Shown here: positions 52,905 through 61,221 of the stretch, piece by piece | Numbering within the stretch: the stretch's first letter is position 1 | Layout: every line of letters starts with the position of its first letter | Assembly: GCA_965247455.1 (NCBI GenBank) | Contig: CBDFHE010000016.1 | Location: 248,001 to 312,000 of the forward strand | Direction of reading: 5' to 3' | DNA from: JACZYA01 sp965247455 | Lineage (GTDB): Bacteria > Acidobacteriota > Terriglobia > Acidiferrales > 2-02-FULL-67-57 | Length of the DNA: 64,000 bases | Translations under genes and position numbers: made by a program | The notes under the pieces: generated by a model | Seen by the model: only the letters and a program-made list of their open reading frames with translations | The model's database searches: none | Told to the model about the DNA's origin: nothing

Positions 52905-53789
52905 ATGGCGCTACTGCAAGTGATCGTGCTGGCGGTGGTGCAAGGTATCACCGAATTTCTCCCCATCAGCTCGACCGCGCATTTGATTCTGGTTCCATGG
53001 CTGCTGGGCTGGCAGGACCCGGGGCTGACATTTAACGTGGTGCTGCACGCGGGAACGCTGGTGGCGGTGCTGGTCTATTTCGCCCGCGTCTGGGTAGCGT
53101 TGTTTGCCGGCGCCTTGCGGAGCGCTTTGCGCCCTCTGGGGCTTGGCCCCGCAAGAGGCGTAGCCGCGCTGAGCAGTCCCGACCCGCTTGCCCTGGAGCG
53201 CGAGCTGCAACTCAGCCCGTATTTCCTGTGGCTGCTGGTGGCGGCCACGGTGCCGGGGGCAGTAGCGGGGTACTGGCTGGAAAGCTACGCGGAAAGCACC
53301 TTTCGCAGTCCGTTGCTGATTGCGGGCACGTTGATCGGCATCTCGCTGGTCATGTGGTTGGCCGACCGGCGACCCACGCTGGCGCGCGGAATGGAGACCC
53401 TGGGATTCAAGGACGCGCTGCTGATCGGCGCAGCACAGGCGGTGGCGATTCTTCCAGGGACGTCGCGCGCCGGCATTACAATTTCAGCGGGTTTGTTCCG
53501 CAACCTGACGCGCGAAGCAGCCGCCCGTTTTTCCTTCCTGCTGGCAACGCCGATCATCGGGGGCGCGACGCTGAAGAAGGCTTTCGACATTTGGGAGCAG
53601 GGCCTGCCGTCGGACGCTTCGGTGGGGGACTACGCGGTCGGTTTTGTGGTCTCCGGAGTGGTGGGCTATGCGGCCATTGCCTTCCTGCTGCGCTATCTGC
53701 AAGTGCGGACGCTGAAAATATTTGTTGCCTATCGGCTGGTGCTAGGAGTTATAATCGTGGCGGTCGAGCTCCTCCACTCGTCCAACTGA
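52905..53789 (+). CDS. uppP: Undecaprenyl-diphosphatase
   Basis: 294 residues, about eight membrane helices. Recycles the lipid carrier for peptidoglycan. VVQGITEFLPISSTAHLILVPWLL with the catalytic Glu and Ser, and ILPGTSRAGITISAGLFRNLTREAAARFSFLLATPIIGGA with the Arg motif, are diagnostic. Three bases after the acetyltransferase gene, so co-transcribed. Confidence 0.95.
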   Translation: MALLQVIVLAVVQGITEFLPISSTAHLILVPWLLGWQDPGLTFNVVLHAGTLVAVLVYFARVWVALFAGALRSALRPLGLGPARGVAALSSPDPLALERELQLSPYFLWLLVAATVPGAVAGYWLESYAESTFRSPLLIAGTLIGISLVMWLADRRPTLARGMETLGFKDALLIGAAQAVAILPGTSRAGITISAGLFRNLTREAAARFSFLLATPIIGGATLKKAFDIWEQGLPSDASVGDYAVGFVVSGVVGYAAIAFLLRYLQVRTLKIFVAYRLVLGVIIVAVELLHSSN

Positions 53790-53896
53790 AGTAGCGCCAA
53801 CCGAAGCAGGGAGTCTTTCGTTCCGGGATGTAGTTCTCTGCCGGGATTGTGTGCTGAATGGAAGTGTATCTAGGCCGGCAAGGAGGGCGGTTGAAG

Positions 53897-56230
53897 ATGA
53901 GCATACTGACGCCCGGCGGCAACAAGCGGCTGAATGAGCTGATTGGTTTCCTCTGGCTGGTGGCGGCGGCGCTGGTGGGCTTGAGCCTGCTGAGCTATTC
54001 CTCGCTCGACCCCTCGCTGAACACCGCAGCGCCGGTGCGCTTGGCTGAGTCGGGGACGGCAGCGACGGCCAACTGGGTGGGCATCACGGGCGCCTATCTG
54101 GCCGACCTACTTCTGCAAGCCCTGGGTTACGTGGCTTTCTTGATTCCCCTGGCATTTCTGGCCCTAGCGTGGTTTTGGCTGCGGAGCCGGCCCTTTGCTG
54201 CGCCTGGGACGAAACTTGCCGGCGCGCTGCTGCTTCTCTTCTCCCTCACTTCCCTTCTGGGTTTGGTGGAGGTCCTACCGCGCGTGCACGGCTTGTTGCC
54301 CGCGGGTGGTTTGCTGGGCGTGTTGCTGGCGCTGGGCTTGACCCAAGTGTTGAACCTGCCCGGCGCGCTGGTGGTAACGCTGGCCTTGCTGGTGGCGGGC
54401 ATCTTTCTCACCACGCCGTTTTCGTTTTCAGGAAGCGCAACCTGGGTGCAGGATCACACCGGCGTGGTGCGTGCGGCGCTTGTGGCCATTGGATCCATGG
54501 CGGGCCGTTTGCGGGGCTGGGTTAGGTGGCAACCCTGGAAGCGCGCCGCCGAGTATCCGGCGCCTAGACTTCGCATCGTGCCGAGCGCACTAGGCATCAG
54601 CGCTCCACCGGAAATCCCGGAACCGCTCACTCGGAGACCGGCTGTCAGGCCTTTGGATGTGCGCGCCATCCCCATCACGGAACCCGAAGACGATTGGGAG
54701 AACCCCACAGGAGAAACAGGAGGGCGAGAGGGTTTCGCTGCTCGGCGCGCGCGTGTGGTGCGGGCGCGCTACCGGCTGCCCTCGGCGGCGCTGTTGAAGC
54801 TCCCGGAGCACCTCGGCGGACCGGACGAAAAAGAATTGCAGCAGCGGGCTCAGGCTCTCACGCAGAAGCTGGCTGAGTTCGCTGTCACCGGGCAGGTGAC
54901 GCAAATCAACCCCGGGCCGGTGGTGACCACCTTCGAGTTTCGTCCCGAAGCGGGCGTGAAGCTCAGCCGTATCACCAGCCTGGCGGAAGACCTCTGCCTA
55001 GCGGTCAAGGCGGAGTCGATCCTAATCGATCGCATCCCCGGCAAATCCACCGTCGGCATCGAAGTCCCCAACCCCAAGCGGGAAATCATTGTCTTGCGCG
55101 ACATCATCGAGTCGCAGGAGTTCGCCGCCTCCAGCTCCAAGCTGACCATCCCGCTGGGGCGCGACCTGACGGGCCGCGCGCGCGTGGCCGACCTGACGCA
55201 GATGCCGCACCTGCTGATCGCGGGCTCCACCGGCAGCGGCAAGAGCGTGGCCATCAACTCGATGATCATCTCCATGCTCTACAAGAGCAACCCGGACGAG
55301 GTGAAGTTCATCCTCATTGACCCCAAGCGCCTCGAGCTGGGGCTCTACGAAGGGATTCCGCACCTGTTCACGCCCATCGTCACCGACACCAAACTGGCGG
55401 CCAACACCCTGCGCAACGCCACCCGCGAGATGGAACGCCGCCTGAAAGTGCTGGCCAAGTACGGCGTGCGCAACCTGCCACAGTTCAACCAACTCTTCGA
55501 GGACGAAGAAACCCATCCCGGCTTGACTGAAGACGGCGAAGAGGTCGAGCCGCTGCCCTACATCATCATCATCATTGACGAGCTGGCTGACCTGATGATG
55601 GTAGATACGCCCAACGTCGAGCAATCCGTTACCCGGCTGGCGCAGATGGCGCGCGCCGTGGGTATCCATTTGATTCTCGCCACCCAGCGGCCGTCGGTGG
55701 ACGTCATCACCGGCCTCATCAAAGCCAACTTCCCCGCCCGCATTTCCTTCCGCGTGGCCACCAAGGTGGACTCGCGCACCATCCTAGACGCCAACGGCTC
55801 CGAGGCGCTGCTGGGCATGGGCGACATGCTCTACCTGCCCGCCGGCTCTTCGCGCTTGCACCGCGTGCACGGCCCGCTGGTGACCGAGAGCGAAATCGTC
55901 CACGTCTGCGACTTCTGGCGCTCGCACGGCCAGCCTGACTACCACGAAGAGTTCCTCAAATTCCCCAAGGACGTCGAGCGCCCGCGCGGCAGCCGTGCCG
56001 CTGACGAGGACGACTCTGTTGACGCCGACGACGAGCTCTACGAAGAGGCGGTCCGCATTGTCTGCGAGCTGGGCAAGGCTTCCACCTCCACCTTGCAGCG
56101 CCGCTTGCGCATCGGTTATGGCCGCGCCGCCCGCCTGCTCGACATCATGGAACAGGAAGGCATCATTGGCCCGCCCGACGGCTCCCGGCCCCGCGAGGTC
56201 CTCAAGAAGAAGGACTTCCTGCGGGTCTAA
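53897..56230 (+). CDS. ftsK: DNA translocase FtsK/SpoIIIE
   Basis: 777 residues from ATG 53897, nine bases after AGGAGGG. Four to five N-terminal membrane helices (to about residue 190), a short linker, then the motor: Walker A LLIAGSTGSGKSVAINSM, Walker B YIIIIIDELADLMMV, and ATQRPSVDVITGLIKANFPARISFRVATKVDSRTILD. The C-terminal winged-helix gamma domain (YEEAVRIVCELGKASTSTLQRRLRIGYGRAARLLD) would bind KOPS-type sites. Pumps chromosome termini at division. Confidence 0.95.
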   Translation: MSILTPGGNKRLNELIGFLWLVAAALVGLSLLSYSSLDPSLNTAAPVRLAESGTAATANWVGITGAYLADLLLQALGYVAFLIPLAFLALAWFWLRSRPFAAPGTKLAGALLLLFSLTSLLGLVEVLPRVHGLLPAGGLLGVLLALGLTQVLNLPGALVVTLALLVAGIFLTTPFSFSGSATWVQDHTGVVRAALVAIGSMAGRLRGWVRWQPWKRAAEYPAPRLRIVPSALGISAPPEIPEPLTRRPAVRPLDVRAIPITEPEDDWENPTGETGGREGFAARRARVVRARYRLPSAALLKLPEHLGGPDEKELQQRAQALTQKLAEFAVTGQVTQINPGPVVTTFEFRPEAGVKLSRITSLAEDLCLAVKAESILIDRIPGKSTVGIEVPNPKREIIVLRDIIESQEFAASSSKLTIPLGRDLTGRARVADLTQMPHLLIAGSTGSGKSVAINSMIISMLYKSNPDEVKFILIDPKRLELGLYEGIPHLFTPIVTDTKLAANTLRNATREMERRLKVLAKYGVRNLPQFNQLFEDEETHPGLTEDGEEVEPLPYIIIIIDELADLMMVDTPNVEQSVTRLAQMARAVGIHLILATQRPSVDVITGLIKANFPARISFRVATKVDSRTILDANGSEALLGMGDMLYLPAGSSRLHRVHGPLVTESEIVHVCDFWRSHGQPDYHEEFLKFPKDVERPRGSRAADEDDSVDADDELYEEAVRIVCELGKASTSTLQRRLRIGYGRAARLLDIMEQEGIIGPPDGSRPREVLKKKDFLRV

Positions 56231-56350
56231 CCCCCGTTCGGATGTAGCGGCCGACAACGGCGAAAGCACCCGCCTTTCCGACCACCTTTCCTCTGCGCCT
56301 CTGACTTCCAATCAACTAATCAACCAATTAACCACTCAACCAACCCTGCC

Positions 56351-56379
56351 TTGACACTAGAAACACCTGTTCCTAGAAT
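56351..56379 (+). promoter_or_regulatory. Promoter of tRNA-Phe
   Basis: -35 TTGACA (56351-56356), 17-base spacer, -10 TAGAAT (56374-56379), 16 bases before the mature tRNA 5' end. Confidence 0.75.
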
Positions 56380-56395
56380 GGTTTTCATCCCTTGT

Positions 56396-56470
56396 GCCGG
56401 GGTAGCTCAGCGGTAGAGCGCAGCCCTGAAAAGGCTGGCGTCGGCGGTTCGACTCCGTCCCCCGGCACCA
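56396..56470 (+). tRNA. tRNA-Phe (GAA)
   Basis: 75 nt including encoded CCA. Acceptor GCCGGGG/CCCCGGC, D stem GCTC/GAGC, anticodon stem CAGCC/GGCTG with loop CTGAAAA (anticodon GAA), T arm GGCGG TTCGACT CCGTC, discriminator A. Its whole 3' part is overlapped on the other strand by the end of a serine recombinase gene, so it is the probable integration site of the element to the right. Confidence 0.95.
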
Positions 56471-58081
56471 CCCGATTTGGTGCTGGGGTAGCCGCCCAAC
56501 AGGTTCCACTCCCCAACGGCTTCAAAGTACGGCTTTCCGTTTTCCTCCGCAGGGAGAAGGTCTATCCGTTCGACGTGGCGCAGGAGTTCAGCCTTGGCGG
56601 TGGGAATATCCGAATTGAGCAGCCCGCGCACGTCAGCTAGGCGGGAAACCACGAAGCGGCGGATGTCTTTCAGCTTGGCGTCGAGCGAGCCGGGCTGCGC
56701 CTCCACCAGCTTGTCGGTGATTGCTCGAAGCTCCTGCTCTCGCTTGTGAATCGCCGCTATCACCGCTGCCGGCGCCCTGTCCTCCTCGGCTGTGGCGAGC
56801 CCCTCAGTCAGCCGAGTGACCTCGGCTTCCAGGATGCGCTTCCGTCGGCGGACCGACTCAAGCTCGACGCTAAGGCTTTCCAGCTTGGCCCGCAGTTCCT
56901 CCTCGAACCGTTGGAGGGTGTAATCCACAACTTCCTGTTGGAGAACCGCGTCTCGCAGACTCTTCAGGAGCTTCTCCTCCAGGAGGTCGCTGCGCTCGGT
57001 CAGTCCGTTGGAGCAACTGCCCCGGAAGTGATACATCGGGCAGCCGTACTTTGAGTACCCACGCTTCCCTGTACCGCTCACGATGTTCATGTTGGCGCCG
57101 CATACCCCGCACCGCAGGACGCCGCTGAAAAGATAGCGGGAGCCAACAGCATTCCAGTGCGACAACAGCCCCTTGTGGGACTTCGTTCCGAAGCGGGCCC
57201 GGACAAACTCAAAGCGCTCCTGCACCCGCTACCACAACTCGTCGGAAACGACCCGGAGCTCCGGCGCTTCCACGCGCACCCATTCCGACTCCGGGCGAGC
57301 CCGCTTGACCCGGCGGCCGGTGGCAGGGTTGCGGACCTTCTCCTGGCGGTTCCAAACCAGCTTTCCGGTGTACCTTTGGTTGAGGAGGATGTGCCGGATT
57401 GCGCCCGGCGCCCAAGACCGCTGAAGCCGGCCACGCTGCGGCCGTGGCGAGGACACGCCCTCGGCATTCAGGAGCTTCGCAATCTTCTTGAGGCTCCAGC
57501 CCTGCGCATACAGGACAAAAATCCGCCGAACCACGGCAGCCTCGCCTTCTACGACCGACAGGCGCGCTCCGCCTACTTCCTTTCGCCTTCGGTAGCCGAA
57601 GCAGCGGCCCCCGAAGGAAAAACCCTTCAGGACTCTCCCCTCCATCCCGCGCCGCACCCGTTTGGCGGTGTCAGTGAGGAAGAGCTGGTCAATCATCCCG
57701 CGCGCGGCGATTAGGAGTTGAAACTGCTCATCGCTGCTGTCAATGCCTTGCGAGACAAAGCACACTCTCGTCCCGGCGAACCTGAACCGTTCGCAGAGGT
57801 TCAACACATCGGCCAGCTTGCGGGAAAGGCGGGAGGTGTCCTCGGCCAGAATCACATCGAACGGCCGGTCGCGGGATTCTGCCACTCGGAGTATTTCGCG
57901 CAGGCCGGGCCGTTCCAGGGTTGCCCCGCTGATTTCCTCGTCCGCGTAGGTCCACTCCTCCAGGAACTCCCAGCCTCGCCGCTTGGCGTACTCGCTGCAC
58001 TTTCGCACTTGATCCTCAATGGAGAGAGGGTTCTGCTTATTGGTGGAGTAGCGTGCGTAGACGGCGCAGCCTCGCGCTCAT
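56407..58081 (-). pseudogene. Large serine recombinase (integrase), decayed
   Basis: Site-specific recombinase of the element. Domains in order: resolvase catalytic domain (AVYARYSTNKQ with the nucleophilic Ser, then EEWTYADEEISG, AEDTSRLSRKLADVLN), Recombinase domain (WSLKKIAKLLNAEGVSSPRP, RHILLNQRYTGKLVWNRQ), zinc ribbon (LRCGVCGANM, CPMYHFRGSC) and a coiled coil. Two lesions: the likely ATG at 58081 (MSAR) is one base out of frame with the catalytic segment, whose own frame meets TGA just upstream; and a TAG at 57229-57231 splits the gene after VVSDELW. Translation from the remaining GTG at 58008 would lack the catalytic Ser. The last about 20 codons are tRNA-Phe sequence read antisense. 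Confidence 0.88.
57229..57231 (-). other. In-frame amber codon in the recombinase
   Basis: TAG between ...SDELW and RVQERFEFVRARFG; the frame continues for 272 codons beyond. CAG to TAG is the simplest origin. Confidence 0.8.
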
Positions 58082-58204
58082 CTGCTGTGCCGGCGTCGAA
58101 CCTGAGGTCGGGGCCGCGCAGAAGGGTGTTTGGCAGATTCATAATTTGTCACCGCCCCCTGGGCCCTGGCCGCTCAGCGTTGCGCTCCACGACGCGGCTT
58201 CGCA

Positions 58205-58972
58205 CTATGCATTGACCTCTACGGGAATTTCATCGAAACGCAGATCCCGCCCGCTCAGCCCCACGATCCCGTCCTCGCCGCACACGCCCCGGATGCGGGA
58301 GCCGATCCGCTCCTCACCGCCCCACCGCACCAGTTCTCCGAGCGACAAGTTACTGGTCATGATCGTGGCCTTGCCTTCTCGCCATCGCCGGTCGAGCAAC
58401 ACCAGAATCCGCGAAGCCGCAAACTCACTGGCGTGCCGCTCTCTCTCCAAGCTCAAGTCGCCAAGCTCGTCCAGGATCAAAAAATCCACTTCAAAGAGAG
58501 GTGCCAAGACTTCGAGTTCGCTTCCTCGCTCGGGAGCGAAAGTGTCTCGGATCGCCAGGAGTAATTCCGAGACGGTCTGAAAGTGGACGCCGGAACCGTG
58601 CTGGAGGAGTTCATTCGCAATCGTGCAGGCTGCCCAGGTCCTTCCGACGCCGACCGAGCCGCAAAAGTAGAGGCTCCTGTCGGGGCGTTGGATGTAGCCC
58701 TGCACGATCTCGGAGACGCCAGGGTTGGCCTTGTCTTCGTCCCATATGGCAAGCAAGGCACCGTGGTAGGTTGGTGGAATGCGCGCAGCCTTTTGGCGCT
58801 TCGCTAACGGCGTCAGCGAGTGGATCGCCACCACCTTGCGCGTCGCCGTGCTCGCCGGGTCTCCCACAAACTCATAGAGCGTGTCACCCAGCAGTTCTGA
58901 CCACCGCCGGGGTTGCTTTCCTTCCGACGCCTTCGAACCGAGAGAGGTCCCCGCGGCCGGTGCCTTTTTCAT
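58205..58972 (-). CDS. DnaC-like helicase-loader ATPase (Walker A Lys to Arg)
   Basis: 255 residues. AAA+ loader of the DnaC/IstB type: LYFCGSVGVGRTWAACTIANELL at the P-loop, FLILDELGDL Walker B, TIMTSNLSLGELVRWGGEERIGSRIRG sensor/arginine region. The P-loop reads GSVGVGRT, with Arg in place of the nearly invariant Lys, so ATP hydrolysis may be weak or lost. Start ATG 58972 behind AAAGGAG. Follows a replication-initiator-like gene, as phage helicase loaders do. Not an IS21 IstB, since no istA is present. Confidence 0.82.
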   Translation of the reverse strand: MKKAPAAGTSLGSKASEGKQPRRWSELLGDTLYEFVGDPASTATRKVVAIHSLTPLAKRQKAARIPPTYHGALLAIWDEDKANPGVSEIVQGYIQRPDRSLYFCGSVGVGRTWAACTIANELLQHGSGVHFQTVSELLLAIRDTFAPERGSELEVLAPLFEVDFLILDELGDLSLERERHASEFAASRILVLLDRRWREGKATIMTSNLSLGELVRWGGEERIGSRIRGVCGEDGIVGLSGRDLRFDEIPVEVNA

Positions 58973-59829
58973 GATTCACTCCTTTCCGGGCCTTGGCGGC
59001 ATACTTCGGATAGTGCCTGCTGAACTCGGTGAACCGAAAGCCATCCCTTAAAGGGAATTGTTTAGAGTCGTCGAACGCAACGTCCAACCAACCCTTAACC
59101 ATTTTCGCTGAGACGGTAGGCTGCTCGCTCAGAATGCGCTTCAGGGATGCACCATCTGCCTTGTCCCAGACAGACCTAATCCCCGTCTTCTCCTGGGTCC
59201 GCTTGCAATAGTGATCTACGATGGGCTGAAAGCGGGGATCGGCTGGCGGCGAAGCCGTCCGGCGCTTCTTTTCCGATCTTCTTGAGCGATCTTCTCCTAT
59301 CGTACTTATGGGTAGCTGGGGTAGTAGGGGTGTCCTTGCTGGGGCAGTAGGGGCCACGCCTGCGAGGTCCGGTAGGGCTACTGATTCTAGTAGGGGTGCG
59401 CTTCCCGCTCCGAAGCGGGAGCAAATCCTGTCGCTGGGACAGAGAGTAAACCGAGCTACGCCCAAGCCGGTTCTCGATTTCGAGAACACCCTTACTGTGC
59501 AAAGAATGGATCACCCGCCGTGTGGTATCGCGTCCAAGCTTAGATTTTTCAGAAATGGTCTGGATTGTGAGCCAACAGAGCCTAGCGTGGTTGTGATGCC
59601 GAAGTAGGGTGAGTGCAACGAGCTTTTCTGGTGCCGTCAAATTTGGTTCATCGATTACCCAATACCAGGGGTTCGCAGAATTGATCCGGGGCACAAGGTC
59701 TGGCGATCCTGGCGCGGAAAAGGCTTGACCGTTGCCGTTGACCGCCTCTATCTTTGCTCCGTCCAATGTAACCTCGCTTTCCCTTCCAGCCCCCAGGCGC
59801 CGGGGGCTTCTGCCTTTCCCAGCCAACAC
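58884..59829 (-). pseudogene. Replication-initiator-like protein, split by a frameshift in its linker
   Basis: Two overlapping open readings in different frames look like halves of one gene. The upstream half (59829 to about 59430) has a winged-helix domain: NPWYWVIDEPNLTAPEKLVALTLLRHHN, TIQTISEKSKLGRDTTRRVIHSLHSKGVLEIENR. The downstream half (about 59270 to 58884) has a C-terminal domain: PRFQPIVDHYCKRTQEKTG, KMVKGWLDVAFDDSKQFPLRDGFRFTEFSRHYPKYAAKA. The linker (59270-59430) is Pro/Thr-rich and contains iteron-like repeats. Within about 160 bp the exact shift point cannot be fixed. Organisation resembles phage O-type initiators followed by a loader. Confidence 0.65.
59315..59420 (+). other. 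Candidate replication origin: iteron-like repeats and hairpin inside the initiator gene
   Basis: GCTGGGGTAGTAGGGG (59315-59330) and GCTGGGGCAGTAGGGG (59338-59353) differ at one base. A third block TAGTAGGGGTG occurs at 59322-59332 and again at 59388-59398, and a weaker GGTAGGGC at 59371. Core starts are 59323, 59346, 59371 and 59389, i.e. 18-25 bases apart. A hairpin TCCCGCT/AGCGGGA (59403-59420) follows. Location in the linker of the initiator-like gene parallels lambda ori inside gene O. Repetitive Pro/Thr codons are the alternative explanation. Confidence 0.45.
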
Positions 59830-61216
59830 ATGTGGCCGGGCTGGCTACTCTCAGGTTATCAGGGGGGTAGGTCTCAAAACCTCAGCGGGTCTCAAAACCT
59901 CAAGACGCCCAGGAAAATGGAGGATTCTGCGGAGTCCGTCGTGTTGGAAGGAAAGCCGGTGGTGGGAGTGAAGAGACTGGACTCCTCCTAATACCGTTTG
60001 GGCCACACGGCTCTGCGAACCGTCGCTACCGAAACATGGTAACTGTCGGCGAGGAACACGAGCGCCAGTGGCTTGCCCAGCTTGGCTGTCGACTTTCCTT
60101 GCAGGTAGGCTCGCTTGAAGGTCTTCTCCAACCAGTCAAAGAACGGCGGCCAGAATAGGAGCACATGGATCTTCCCCAGCCGCCTATGTTGGCACAGCCA
60201 GTTCCATACATGTTGACGCCTCGCCTTCGCGCCCACGTCCTCGTCAAAGTTCTCTAGCCATTTTCGGAGTTGCAGGAGGTCTGATACCAGCTTGCGGTAC
60301 TGGCGGCGAATCTGCTTCTCCTCGCTCGGCAAAAGCTCCCGCGGCCGTCCTCCCTTCAAGCTTGCAGGTCTCGGGGGGCGCTCTCGCCTCAATTTCTTCC
60401 TGACCCGCTCGAGCCTCCTATCCCACTCTAGCGGCAGCGGAAAGTCATCAGGGTAGCTTAGGCGCCGATAAAGATTCGGCGGAGGAATATCCATGAGCCG
60501 GGCCAACTCCACAGGTCGCAAGTCGAAATCTTCCATCGTGTCACGTAGACGGCGTGTGGCACTCACTTCCCCGTGCCGAAACCGATACGGGCCGGCTTTG
60601 AAGACCGGAAAGAACATCTTCTTAAGCCGGGAGGCTACGGTGGACGGTTTCATACGCACCTTGCTGGCAATCTGTTTGGGCGACTTCCCCTGAAGCGCGA
60701 ACCGAGCGATCCCCCAGTCGGTCACGATCCAGCGGTCGGATAAACCCTTGCCCTTCATTCTCGCACGGAGCTTCTCCCTGGCTTCTAGGCGCAGCCCCTC
60801 TTTCTGCCGTGCCTTAGTCCCTTGCTGGGGAGACGGCCCCAGGGACTCCCCAAAGCGTGTTTCCCGCGGAGGCTCAAGCCCAGCGTATTTCTTGGTTTTC
60901 GACATCCTCTGCGAGAACCGGGCCGAGCAAAGCGGGCTTCTCTTCCTGTAGCCCCAGTTCTGCCGGTACTTCTTCGCAGTTAGCTTGTGCACCTCACCTA
61001 GGTGCTGGTTCAGCGTCTCCAAGATCGCACCGCACTCCAAGCACACGATGCCCCGGTCAGTGACAACATTGGTCAGTATCGTGAACTTCTCCCCGAATTT
61101 GGGGCGGGCCATCAAGTAGCGCTTCTCAACATCGTCCTGCAAGAGCTTCAGCTCTTCCTGGGTGACCCGGCGGAGATGCTCCTGGTGGTAGTCGTGAAGG
61201 TAGGTGCGCTTCTGCA

Positions 61217-61221
61217 TTTGA
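61217..61221. repeat. Target-site duplication, left of IS copy 2 (TTTGA)
   Basis: TTTGA directly left of the element; repeated at 62892-62896. Confidence 0.9.

Noticed and set aside
58205..58972. IstB of an IS21 element
   Set aside because: No istA transposase next to it and the upstream gene is initiator-like; a phage-type helicase loader fits better.
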